The notes below the pieces were generated by a model. It was not told the DNA's origin, searched no databases, and saw nothing but the letters and a program-made list of their open reading frames with translations. Shown here in pieces: positions 33,701-42,491 of a DNA stretch of 50,776 nt. Positions within the stretch are counted from its first letter, which is position 1; the number at the start of each line of letters is the position of its first letter. The position numbers and the translations under genes are program-made. This DNA comes from Catenovulum sp. 2E275 (GTDB lineage Bacteria > Pseudomonadota > Gammaproteobacteria > Enterobacterales > Alteromonadaceae), in assembly GCF_025515275.1 (NCBI RefSeq), contig NZ_JAOPFU010000033.1, positions 1-50,776 on the forward strand, read 5' to 3'.

Positions 33701-34723
33701 ATGAAAAAATTACTTCCTACCTCAACTGCTGGCAGCTTACCTAAACCGTCTTGGCTTGCTGAACCTGAAAAACTATGGTCCCCATGGAAATTAAATGGCG
33801 ACGAGTTAATAGACGGAAAAAAAGATGCGCTACGTGTGTCTTTACAAGAACAAGAACATGCAGGGATTGATATAGTTAGTGACGGCGAGCAAACACGCCA
33901 GCATTTTGTAACAACATTTATTGAGCATCTTGACGGAGTAGATTTTGAAAAACGTCAAACGGTTAAGATCCGTGATCGATATGATGCCAGTGTTCCATCA
34001 GTTGTTGGCGCTGTTTCGCGTCAAAAAAGCGTCTTTGTTGATGACGCTAAATTTTTACGCCAGCAAACTAAACAACCAATAAAATGGGCTCTGCCTGGGC
34101 CTATGACTATGATAGATACACTATATGATGACCATTATAAAAGCCGAGAAAAGCTAGCTTGGGAATTTGCTAAAATTCTTAACCAAGAAGCTAAAGAGTT
34201 AGAGGCTGCTGGTGTAGATATTATTCAATTTGATGAACCTGCGTTTAATGTATTTTTTGATGAAGTTAATGATTGGGGTATTGCAACATTAGAAAGAGCC
34301 ATTGAAGGCTTAAAATGTGAAACAGCAGTACACATTTGCTATGGTTATGGGATAAAAGCTAACACAGATTGGAAAAAAACATTAGGCTCCGAATGGCGCC
34401 AATATGAAGAAGCTTTTCCAAAATTGCAAACATCTAACATAGATATTATCTCTTTAGAATGCCAAAACTCACGTGTACCTATGGATCTGATTGAACTAAT
34501 TAGAGGTAAAAAAGTCATGGTTGGGGCAATTGATGTTGCAAGTAATATAATTGAAACACCAGAAGAAGTTGCCAATACTTTACGAAAAGCACTTAAATTT
34601 GTTGATGCCGATAAGCTTTATCCTTCGACTAATTGTGGTATGGCCCCTTTATCGCGTCATGTGGCAAGGAGTAAATTAAAGGCTTTAAGTACCGGCGCTG
34701 AGATTGTCCGAAAAGAGCTCTAG
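33701..34723 (+). CDS. mesD: MesD, short folate-independent methionine synthase
   Basis: A 340-residue protein equal to only the C-terminal catalytic barrel of MetE, without the N-terminal folate-binding half. Zn-ligand motifs are visible: His and Cys in VHICYGYG and the distal Cys in STNCGMAP. Other core motifs are TSTAGSLPKPSWL, SDGEQTRQHF, ALPGPMTM and DIIQFDEPAF. It makes methionine from homocysteine. Pairing with mesX defines the MesD class. The hairpin at 34752-34773 may end transcription. Confidence 0.88.
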   Translation: MKKLLPTSTAGSLPKPSWLAEPEKLWSPWKLNGDELIDGKKDALRVSLQEQEHAGIDIVSDGEQTRQHFVTTFIEHLDGVDFEKRQTVKIRDRYDASVPSVVGAVSRQKSVFVDDAKFLRQQTKQPIKWALPGPMTMIDTLYDDHYKSREKLAWEFAKILNQEAKELEAAGVDIIQFDEPAFNVFFDEVNDWGIATLERAIEGLKCETAVHICYGYGIKANTDWKKTLGSEWRQYEEAFPKLQTSNIDIISLECQNSRVPMDLIELIRGKKVMVGAIDVASNIIETPEEVANTLRKALKFVDADKLYPSTNCGMAPLSRHVARSKLKALSTGAEIVRKEL

Positions 34724-34751
34724 GCTTAATAGAAACTAACCAAGTTGTTAA

Positions 34752-34773
34752 CAAACGGCTTAACGGCCGTTTG
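34752..34773 (+). terminator. Possible terminator of mesX-mesD
   Basis: CAAACGGC and GCCGTTTG form an 8-bp stem with a 6-nt loop, 28 bp after the mesD stop. The downstream T-run is weak (GTTAGTAAAAT). Confidence 0.4.
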
Positions 34774-34932
34774 GTTAGTAAAATACAAAAATAACTTTTC
34801 CCAGCACACCCTATGAACAAAGTTCATCGTCTTAAATTTTTTAACACACTAACCTGCCACCAACCCAAAATACAAGATTAAAAAGCCTCAGAGTATGACT
34901 ATGACTCTATTGCTAATTCTTAAAACAAAAAA

Positions 34933-34956
34933 CGGGGCAGCTCTAACCCTGCCCCG
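34933..34956 (-). terminator. Intrinsic terminator of the phytase operon
   Basis: On the minus strand CGGGGCAG pairs with CTGCCCCG and runs into TTTTTTGTTTT, about 40 bp after the phytase stop. Confidence 0.85.
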
Positions 34957-34995
34957 CCTTTTACGGTGATTATTTTAAACTCTTATTTTTAATAT

Positions 34996-36948
34996 TTACT
35001 CTTTAATTAAAGGGCTTATTTTATCCCAGCTTACTAATTTAAAATTTTGTGGCTGAGCTGGCATCACATTACGGCCGTCTTGTACAACTAATAATCCGTT
35101 TGGATATTGAGCGCCAAGGTTGGCTGAGGTGACGGCTAAACCATCGGTTTCGGATGCGCCATCGATTCCATTTTGTGGGTCAGCAACTATGCTAAAATTC
35201 GCCACTGGCAGGTGTGTTTTGAGTGAAAACACCACATAAGAGTCGTTACCCTGACTCGATGCCACTAAATATTTGTGATCTTGTCCGTGATAAATCGACA
35301 CACCTTCTAAATCGTCAAACAATACTTTGTTATCTACTGCGTAGACAAGCTCAGGTAATGTACCACCATCCGCTTCGGCTGAGATTTTCCATAAACCAAC
35401 ATCTTCTTCGCCAAGATATAAAGTTTGTGAATCCGCATCGGCAACACAACCTTCTGGTTGAGATTTAACCGCAAATTCGCGTACTAATTTACCTTTAATT
35501 TGAGCACCGGAGAAATCCACTAAATATTGGTGAAATAATCCGCTTTCATCGTTAATAAATACATAATATTGATTGGTTTTAGCTGAATGATAAGTACATA
35601 AACCATATACATCCGGCAGGCTGGTTGGTAAATCAACTAATGTTGAAACCACGCCTTGTTTGGTAATTTTATACAGCGAAATACTGTTATGGGTGCGGTT
35701 ACTTGCCGCTGCAAAATCAAATGTTTCGCCGTTAAAAGTTGCACCATAGCTAATATCAACATTATTTACTCGACCTGAGGCGATACTGTTTTTAATTTTG
35801 CCATTTAAGTCAAATACATATAAACCGTAGCGCTTGTCTGTTCCTAAAATTAAGCTTTGCTCTGGGTTTTGTTGATTAACCCAAATTTCCGGATCATCTG
35901 CGGCATCACCAAACTTTTCAACGGGTGCAGTTTCGTCATCGGCGGCAATTTCAGTAATCGCACTTTCGCTGAATACTCGTTTATTTAATTTAACTGGGGC
36001 AACCGCCGTTTTATAATCACCGGCTTCATCATCATAAAATGCCAGTTCAACTTTGTCGTTATCCAAAGTTTTCGCACTAATACTTTCATTAGCAATGTGC
36101 TGCTCTAGCTGAAATGTCTGCATTGACCATTTTTCAGCTTTGTCTGCGGCAACTTGATAATGCTGGATTTGCGCAATTTCAGGTAACGCAACTAATAAAC
36201 TGCCGTCAGCTAATATTTGAATGTCTTTAATTTCGCCTTCCAGCTCGCCAAAAGGCTGCTGCATTGCAATTGCATTGCGCGATAAATCACGCTCTGGATT
36301 AACCGGATATTGCCAAATTCCAGTTGTTTCTTCAGCAATATAAAGCTGGCCGGTTTTATCATCGACACTACAGGCAGAGCTTTCTGGTGGCGCTGGAAAC
36401 TCCCGAATTAAATAATCAACCACTTGGTCTTGGCTAGCCTGATAAACCATGCGCTGCTCAACCATATTTTGAGCCGTTAGAATAAACGCATAAATATCTT
36501 GCGATTTAGCCTGATACAAACACATATTATTAATTGCGCTGTTTTGCGGTTTAATACTGGCTAATAATTTAAATTGGTTGTTTGCCTTATTTTGGCTAAT
36601 TTGCTGGCTAAATAAGTCTAATCGGCCATTTTCTTTTTCAACGCTAGCAACTAAATAACTTTGCGAGCCAATTCGGCGGTAATCCAGCGCCTCATAATTG
36701 CCGCTATGCTGGCTTAAAATAGTGCCTTGGTTATCTAATAACATAACCCCGTCGTTTTCACTATTGGCAAGCCATAACTCAGTACCAAACGGCATTATTT
36801 TCTGGCCATTTAATTTATCTTTTTGTAATAGCGTTTTGCTGCTTAATGTAAATGCAGAGCCGGTATTTTCAACCTTGCTTTGTGCACTACAGCCAGATAA
36901 TCCGGCAATTAATGCCGTTGCCAGTAAAGACACATTTAATAATTTCAT
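34996..36948 (-). CDS. Two-domain beta-propeller phytase lipoprotein
   Basis: A 650-residue lipoprotein (lipobox GLSGC near residue 20). The C-terminal propeller (about 330-650) has the full phytase signature: AADDPEIWV, RVNNVDISYG, SLPDVYGLCTY, PEGCVADAD, GEEDVGLW, DDLEGVSIY, SSQGNDSYV, ETDGLAVT and GLLVVQDGR. The acidic calcium- and phosphate-binding residues are kept. The N-terminal half (about 30-320) is a diverged second propeller, with AEETTGIW where the main domain has GEEDVGLW. The family hydrolyses phytate and other phosphate esters. It is the last gene after a TonB receptor and a metallophosphatase on the same strand. Confidence 0.87.
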   Translation of the reverse strand: MKLLNVSLLATALIAGLSGCSAQSKVENTGSAFTLSSKTLLQKDKLNGQKIMPFGTELWLANSENDGVMLLDNQGTILSQHSGNYEALDYRRIGSQSYLVASVEKENGRLDLFSQQISQNKANNQFKLLASIKPQNSAINNMCLYQAKSQDIYAFILTAQNMVEQRMVYQASQDQVVDYLIREFPAPPESSACSVDDKTGQLYIAEETTGIWQYPVNPERDLSRNAIAMQQPFGELEGEIKDIQILADGSLLVALPEIAQIQHYQVAADKAEKWSMQTFQLEQHIANESISAKTLDNDKVELAFYDDEAGDYKTAVAPVKLNKRVFSESAITEIAADDETAPVEKFGDAADDPEIWVNQQNPEQSLILGTDKRYGLYVFDLNGKIKNSIASGRVNNVDISYGATFNGETFDFAAASNRTHNSISLYKITKQGVVSTLVDLPTSLPDVYGLCTYHSAKTNQYYVFINDESGLFHQYLVDFSGAQIKGKLVREFAVKSQPEGCVADADSQTLYLGEEDVGLWKISAEADGGTLPELVYAVDNKVLFDDLEGVSIYHGQDHKYLVASSQGNDSYVVFSLKTHLPVANFSIVADPQNGIDGASETDGLAVTSANLGAQYPNGLLVVQDGRNVMPAQPQNFKLVSWDKISPLIKE

Positions 36949-37017
36949 TTTAAAACTAACCTTAATTCTAACTATTTGTTTAATTTTTTAAAAAAGCGAG
37001 TTGGGTAACACTACGGG

Positions 37018-37989
37018 TTATTTAGCAATTTGAGTGCGATAAATAATCTCGCCTTTTGCATTTATCATTTGCACAAGAATGTTATTTTGGCTAACAGAAA
37101 GCGCGGTAAAACCGGCTTGTGCTTCGGCAAATTCGGTAAATTCCCGTGCTTTTACTTCACGCACAGCTGAACCCGCTCCCGAGATAAAATGCTGCACCGT
37201 TTTGCCTTTAATTTGGTTATGCTGTAAATCGTGTTCGTGCCCTGCAAAATAAGCTTGTACCTTATATTTTTCTAAAATAGGCTCTAATTTTTGGCGAACC
37301 GAATCGGTTTTGCCATATCGCTTACCACTGCTGTACATAGGGTGATGACCAATCACAATTTTCCATTTAGCTGTGCTGCCAGCTAATAATTGCTCCAGCC
37401 AGCTAAGTTGAGCTTGTCCATTTTCGGCGCGCACCGCGGCGTATTTTTCTTCAGTCTGATACTTAGCTTCAAACGGATTGGTATCTAAAAATATCAGTAA
37501 TAATTCGTCTGAACTTTCTGGAATAGATAAGGTTTTGCTGTAATATCGGGCAGGCATATTCCAGCGTTTGCTAATTTTGCTGTAATCAATTTGCGCCTGA
37601 ACATTACCGCGATAGTCATGATTACCTAACACCACATACCAAGGTTCAAATAAATGCGGGCCTGAATAAATATCCTCATACGAAGATTTTAAATAAGGGT
37701 CGTTCACACTGGCGATGCCATCGGGATAAAAGTTATCTCCGGCCGATACAATAAAGTCGCCATCTAACCAGTACATTGCATTGTCCATTTGTTCAGCGAC
37801 TTCTTTTTGCTGAAAATGTCCGTTGCGTCCCCAGTCACCAACAACAATAAAGTTAATGGCGTTTTCAGTAACGGTTAAATTTTTAATCGGGTGTTGCTGA
37901 TACCAAAGTTCGTCTTTGTACAGCGCGGCATGCGCTGTACAAAGTAAAACAAACTGTAATATCACTAAGCTTGTTTTAAATAACTTCAT
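37018..37989 (-). CDS. Exported acid-phosphatase-like metallophosphatase (PAP/ACP5 type)
   Basis: A 323-residue protein with a signal peptide (about 1-21, LLCTAHA). The calcineurin-like metal motifs appear in order: GDWGRNG, SAGDNFYPDG, LGNHDYRG, IGHHPMYS and AGHEHDLQ. The pattern is closest to the small tartrate-resistant purple acid phosphatases. It would remove phosphate in the periplasm. Its ATG overlaps the stop of the TonB receptor gene (TAATG), so the two are translationally coupled. Confidence 0.9.
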   Translation of the reverse strand: MKLFKTSLVILQFVLLCTAHAALYKDELWYQQHPIKNLTVTENAINFIVVGDWGRNGHFQQKEVAEQMDNAMYWLDGDFIVSAGDNFYPDGIASVNDPYLKSSYEDIYSGPHLFEPWYVVLGNHDYRGNVQAQIDYSKISKRWNMPARYYSKTLSIPESSDELLLIFLDTNPFEAKYQTEEKYAAVRAENGQAQLSWLEQLLAGSTAKWKIVIGHHPMYSSGKRYGKTDSVRQKLEPILEKYKVQAYFAGHEHDLQHNQIKGKTVQHFISGAGSAVREVKAREFTEFAEAQAGFTALSVSQNNILVQMINAKGEIIYRTQIAK

Positions 37990-40682
37990 TAAAATGATGT
38001 CCAGCTAAAACCTAACTCAAAAGTACGGCCATAGGTTTCGTACTGAGCATTGGTATTTTTGTTATCAAAATAATGATACATAGGCTCATCATTTAAGTTA
38101 ACGGCATTAAAATACACATGCGTTTGTTGGTTGATGTAATATTTAGCGGTGAAATCAAATTGGGTGTGCGCATCTTCATAACGCAACAGACCATCGTCAA
38201 TCTCTTCTAAGTTTTTGCTCTTATACACACTGGTTAAACGCAGGCTTAATAAGTCGCTTTCGTAACCTAACGTAAAGTTAGCTGTGGTGTCTGACTGGTT
38301 TGGTAATTGAGTTTCAAACGCTTCACCATCAACTATGGTAGTGGCTTCTGAATCAGTAAATGTCGCGTTGGCAGACATTAATAAACCAGAATCAAATGTT
38401 TTAACCCAAGCTAATTCAATCCCAGATAATGTTGCGCTTTCACCATTAATGGCTTGATACACTTCGTCATATTCTGTCCAGTCACCCGTACCGGCTACAT
38501 TGGCGATCACAACAAAGTTATCAATGTTTTTATGGAAATAACCAGCTGATAACACCCCGATATGACCCGGATAATATTCAATTGATAAATCAAAGTTATC
38601 TGAAAAATAGGGTTTTAACTCAGGATTACCAACTTCTGCTTCACGTTCAGTTTCAAATACACCGTCATCTTCTTCGGTAGTGGTTGAAATAATCTGAAAC
38701 GCAGCAACATCTTCAAATTTAGGACGAGCTAAAGTTTGAGTAAATGCAGCGCGGCCAATGATTTGATCTGAAAATTGGTATTTTAAGTTTACGCTTGGTA
38801 ATACTTTGCTGTAGTCACGCTCACCAGTCCAGCTTGTAGTATCGACATATTCATCATCAGCTTGTTCATCTTCAACCACTTCCACTCTTTGGCCTTGAGT
38901 TGAAAAATCAGTTTGTTCATAACGCACACCGGCAACAACACCCAATGCACCAATATCAAACTTAGCCATAGCATAAGCGGCAAAAATATCTTCGTTGATG
39001 GTATAAGATGCGCCTTGAGATTCAGCTTCTGAGTCTAATTCAGCTAACTCAAACCCTGATTGATTTGCTTGATAATGCTGGCGTAAACCGCTGCGATTTA
39101 AGCCCGGACCAAAATCACCTAAACTCCAGTCAAGGTTTTGCACCGCAAATTCGCTGGCATCAAAGCTGTCAAACGCATCACCGCCGTCATAAATTAAAAA
39201 GTTGGCGCTGGCTGTTTTTTCACGTTGACGATATTTAGTACCAACTTTAAATTCAACCGGACGACCATTAATTTCTAAGGTTTTGGTTAAATCTAATTTA
39301 AAGCTGGTTTCTTCATCTTGAGCTTTTTCTGATTCATCAGACACCTCATCCAACTCATAATTTGCCAAATCCATTGCCTCACTTGGTTGTGAAACCTGAG
39401 GTTTTTGGCCTTGCATTTCGCTTGAAATGTCTAAGTCTTCAGCTTTAATGGTGTAATATAATGCGTTTGGATTATCTTCAGTCGCTTTTGAATAACCAAG
39501 CTGATATTCAAGTTTCCAGCTATTAATTAAATGTTCTGCACCAGCCGTTAATGAAATAATTTCTTGAGTTTCTTTTCTGTCTTTAGTGCCGCGTTCAATT
39601 TCGCCATCTTCCAATGCAAATGTATTGCTTAATCTAAATTCGCTGTCAGAAAATTCACTGTATAAAGTGCGAAGATAAAATTGGTTATTAAAGTCTGGAC
39701 GATAATCCAAGTTTACCGCAGCACCGGTACGCTCGCGGGTAATATCGTAAAATCTTTGTTCAATTTCATCATCGCCGTTTGATTCAATATTGTCTGAACC
39801 AAAGTTACGCTCCGAATAAGAAAGCGCCGCGGCAATCGCAAACTCATCATTGTAGCTGTCAGTAAAACTAGCTGATAATTTTGGGCTGGTTTCGTCTCTT
39901 AATTGGTTTTGTGATACCTGACCAGAAAAACTCATGGTTTGTACCGGACGATCAAAACCACTTAAGCTTTTAACCGCAATTGAACCACCAATTGCATCAG
40001 CATCCATATCCGGTGTAACCGTTTTAGATACTTCAAGTGCACCCACTAAGTTAGACGGGATAACATCTAATGCCACTGAACGAACACCGGCTTCTGGTGA
40101 CGGTACATTTAAACCATTAATGGTGACATTGTTTAAGTTAGGATCAATACCACGAATCCCCACAAAGCGGCCTTCACCCTGATCTCGCTCAATAAACATA
40201 CCCGGTAGGCGCTGCAAAGCTTCTGAAACGTTTTGATCCGGAAATTGACCAATCGCATCAGCCGAGACAATTGATTTAATGCTATCAGCATTTTTTTGCA
40301 TATTAAGCGCACCAGCTTGACCTGCTCGCTGTGCACTAACAATCATGTGCTCAATGGTAACCGCTTCACCTAAAAATAATTTTTCTTCAACTAAGCCAGA
40401 TTCATTAACGGTTACCGGAAATGTTTTTGGCGTTTCGCCTAAGTATTCAACTTTTAATGTGTAGTTACCGGCTGGTAAATTATCAAAACGATATTCACCA
40501 ATTAAATCAGTTGTGGTTGAACGCTTTAGTTCAACAATAGATACTTTTGCCCCTTTAAATATTTTTTGTTCTGACTGGTCAGTGACTTTACCAATAATGT
40601 CACCGGCAAAAGCAGTAGGCGCGATTAAAGCAGCAGCACAAATTGCGGCCAATTTTTTCACTTTAAATGATGCCATATTCAT
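37989..40682 (-). CDS. TonB-dependent receptor with carboxypeptidase-like N-terminal domain
   Basis: About 897 residues from the ATG at 40682, which has AAGGA 7 nt upstream and begins the signal peptide MNMASFKVKKLAAICAAAL; the frame is open to 40799. After the signal peptide comes a CarboxypepD-type domain (DIIGKVTDQSEQKIFKGAKV, GEYRFDNLPAGNYTLKVEYLG in pieces). The plug follows (QNVSEALQRLPGMFI, VGIRGIDPNLNNVTINGLNV in pieces), then the barrel ending in aromatic LGFSWTSF. Such receptors import large or charged substrates across the outer membrane. Coupling to phosphatase and phytase genes suggests phytate or a related phosphate ester. No clear PHO box is seen upstream. Confidence 0.9.
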   Translation of the reverse strand: MNMASFKVKKLAAICAAALIAPTAFAGDIIGKVTDQSEQKIFKGAKVSIVELKRSTTTDLIGEYRFDNLPAGNYTLKVEYLGETPKTFPVTVNESGLVEEKLFLGEAVTIEHMIVSAQRAGQAGALNMQKNADSIKSIVSADAIGQFPDQNVSEALQRLPGMFIERDQGEGRFVGIRGIDPNLNNVTINGLNVPSPEAGVRSVALDVIPSNLVGALEVSKTVTPDMDADAIGGSIAVKSLSGFDRPVQTMSFSGQVSQNQLRDETSPKLSASFTDSYNDEFAIAAALSYSERNFGSDNIESNGDDEIEQRFYDITRERTGAAVNLDYRPDFNNQFYLRTLYSEFSDSEFRLSNTFALEDGEIERGTKDRKETQEIISLTAGAEHLINSWKLEYQLGYSKATEDNPNALYYTIKAEDLDISSEMQGQKPQVSQPSEAMDLANYELDEVSDESEKAQDEETSFKLDLTKTLEINGRPVEFKVGTKYRQREKTASANFLIYDGGDAFDSFDASEFAVQNLDWSLGDFGPGLNRSGLRQHYQANQSGFELAELDSEAESQGASYTINEDIFAAYAMAKFDIGALGVVAGVRYEQTDFSTQGQRVEVVEDEQADDEYVDTTSWTGERDYSKVLPSVNLKYQFSDQIIGRAAFTQTLARPKFEDVAAFQIISTTTEEDDGVFETEREAEVGNPELKPYFSDNFDLSIEYYPGHIGVLSAGYFHKNIDNFVVIANVAGTGDWTEYDEVYQAINGESATLSGIELAWVKTFDSGLLMSANATFTDSEATTIVDGEAFETQLPNQSDTTANFTLGYESDLLSLRLTSVYKSKNLEEIDDGLLRYEDAHTQFDFTAKYYINQQTHVYFNAVNLNDEPMYHYFDNKNTNAQYETYGRTFELGFSWTSF

Positions 40683-41108
40683 TTTTGTATCCTTGAAGTT
40701 TTTTAAAATAATTTTGTGTGTAACGCTGTTGAGCGCATTAAACGGATACAGCCAAGTTTTTGCTATTAAACTTTTGTGACAAAGGCCGATTTTGAGCATA
40801 AAAAGTGAGATTAAATCGTTAAAAAAACTGGCGCTGAGCTAATTTAACCCTAAATATTTTTTATTTAAATTCAATTAATTAGACATTTTTAAGCGAGTAA
40901 TTAGCCAGTAATTAAAAATAACAACTGCCAAAAAAACGAATTGAGTGAGCCAAATTGACCCCAAAGCGAAAAACTAACTTTTTATCCATAGTCGAGGTTT
41001 AAAAAACATAAAACTAAAACAAAAAATCAGGTTAACCAAAGCCAACCTGATTTTTTAGTCGTAAAACTGTATTTAACCTCAGCTCTGGATAAGAAGTTAG
41101 CTAAGGCA
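40683..41108. other. Intergenic region upstream of the TonB receptor gene
   Basis: 426 bp containing the receptor promoter and, further right, the porin terminator and a copy of a dispersed repeat. No additional gene is seen. Confidence 0.5.
41025..41052 (-). terminator. Terminator of the porin gene
   Basis: AATCAGGTT and AACCTGATT form a perfect 9-bp stem with A-runs on the left and T-runs on the right, so it can work in both directions. On the minus strand it lies about 57 bp after the porin stop and runs into TTTTTTG. Confidence 0.8.
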
Positions 41109-41113
41109 TTAAA
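41070..41113 (-). repeat. Dispersed repeat, copy 1 (coding remnant)
   Basis: Forty-one of 44 bases match 50665-50708. On the minus strand it reads ALANFLSRAEVK, the same peptide that ends the ORF at the right edge (ALANFLSRVEVK), but here no stop follows. The repeat overlaps the porin's last codon and its stop codon. Confidence 0.7.
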
Positions 41114-42272
41114 ATTTAGCTTCTAGCTGTAACCAAGTTTTACTAATGTCATCACCCGCATCGCCGTTATAATCAGCATATTTAGCTAATACAGAAAAAG
41201 TTTGATTAATCTGATAAGAAGCCACTAAATCAAGCTCTTGGCCATAATCGGTATTCCCCTCTGCGGCACTAAAATCATGATAAAACGCAATCAGGGTTAA
41301 CGCATCGTATTTATAAACCGCTTTAATATAAATATCTTCTAAACCACCGGCTGGAGTTGCCAAAAACTTATCGGCAAAACCATTAAAGGCGTGTTTGGTT
41401 GCCAGTGGCGTTTGAAAGCCATAAGCGCCATCGTCACTGCCAAGCGCTTCGTAACCTAAAGTAAAGTTAATCGCCGCAATTTTATAGCTAAAGTCTAACG
41501 CAAAATAATCTACATCATAATCACCCGCACTCTGGCTTTGTATCGCATAGCTGGCATGTGCTGTAATACCAGCCATTTTGCCTGTGTAATCAAACCCATA
41601 AGTATTAGTGTCTACATCATTTTGCTCATATAAATAAGCAAAACCTGAAATGCTGTGTTCAGGATTAATACTGTAACTGGCTAATAAATTATGCGCATCA
41701 ATCTCAACATCTGTACCAAAAATGGTGCTGTTATTAATTAAATACGAATAATCCAGCTTAACTGCATCTAGGTTAGTTTGAATACGCACACCATCGTAAG
41801 TTTGCATATTTTGTCGCCAACCAACATGCCCGATAAATCTATGATTTAAATGAGTAATAATTTGACGACCTAAGGTGATTTGCGTTTGCTCATTGGTATA
41901 TTTGAGAAAAGCTTGATTAATATCGCCGCCAATTGGATCGGCTACAACAGGATATTGAGTGCGGCCATTTAAAGTATCGTTATATTCAACTGGGCCTAAT
42001 GAGCTGGTCATATCGCCTTGAATTAACGCAGAAAAACCTTTGTAAGAGCCGGTTGCTAAAGTCAGGCTAGACTTTAAAGTCATCGCTTTAGCATCTTCTG
42101 CTTTACCGGCCTGCTCAACGCCTTCATATCGTGCGCGCAAAGCAAGGCTGGCTTTACCTTCTTCGGTTATCGCTTCAGATAAAGTTGAAGCCGCATAACT
42201 CGGTAAAGTCACAGCGCCAGTGCTGATTAATGAAAAAATAGCTAAAGCTAGTTTCGATTTTTTGATTTCCAT
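41109..42272 (-). CDS. Outer-membrane beta-barrel porin (alginate-export/phosphate-porin-like)
   Basis: A 387-residue protein with a signal peptide (about 1-27, ending SYAA). The rest is made of alternating beta-strands with a C-terminal aromatic residue (WLQLEAKF). TLGRQIITHLNHRFIGHVGWRQN (in pieces) and TYDGVRI resemble proteins annotated as alginate-export family. GGGAG lies 6 nt before the ATG. Substrate is unknown; it stands between the phosphate-scavenging locus and the nitrate genes without obvious co-transcription. Confidence 0.75.
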   Translation of the reverse strand: MEIKKSKLALAIFSLISTGAVTLPSYAASTLSEAITEEGKASLALRARYEGVEQAGKAEDAKAMTLKSSLTLATGSYKGFSALIQGDMTSSLGPVEYNDTLNGRTQYPVVADPIGGDINQAFLKYTNEQTQITLGRQIITHLNHRFIGHVGWRQNMQTYDGVRIQTNLDAVKLDYSYLINNSTIFGTDVEIDAHNLLASYSINPEHSISGFAYLYEQNDVDTNTYGFDYTGKMAGITAHASYAIQSQSAGDYDVDYFALDFSYKIAAINFTLGYEALGSDDGAYGFQTPLATKHAFNGFADKFLATPAGGLEDIYIKAVYKYDALTLIAFYHDFSAAEGNTDYGQELDLVASYQINQTFSVLAKYADYNGDAGDDISKTWLQLEAKF

Positions 42273-42444
42273 GAGTCACTCCCAAGTAACATTTTTAAGG
42301 TTAAAAAAATTAGTTTTGAAAGTGATGCCGGATGTGAAAGCTAGGATTAGATTAGTCGATAAAAGTGAGATGAGTCAAGCATTAATTTATATTTTTTATT
42401 TAATTTTCAATAACTTAAAAATAAAAACCAAACCAATAGGAAAG

Positions 42445-42472
42445 CAGCAAAATTGCCCACGCAATTTTGCTG
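42445..42472 (-). terminator. Hairpin downstream of the TrpD2-like gene
   Basis: A perfect 11-bp stem CAGCAAAATTG / CAATTTTGCTG with a 6-nt loop, 20 bp after the stop of the minus-strand gene. The 3' flank on the minus strand is CTTTCC rather than a clean T-run. Confidence 0.55.
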
Positions 42473-42491
42473 TACCAGAAAAACAAATGAA

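Noticed and set aside
37989-40799. Longer 936-residue form of the TonB receptor
   Set aside because: The extra 39 residues precede the Shine-Dalgarno sequence and the signal peptide that begin at 40682.
40683-40860. PHO box upstream of the TonB receptor gene
   Set aside because: Only a single TGTCAC half-like match occurs (TTGTCACAAAAG on the minus strand) with no second repeat at 11-bp spacing.
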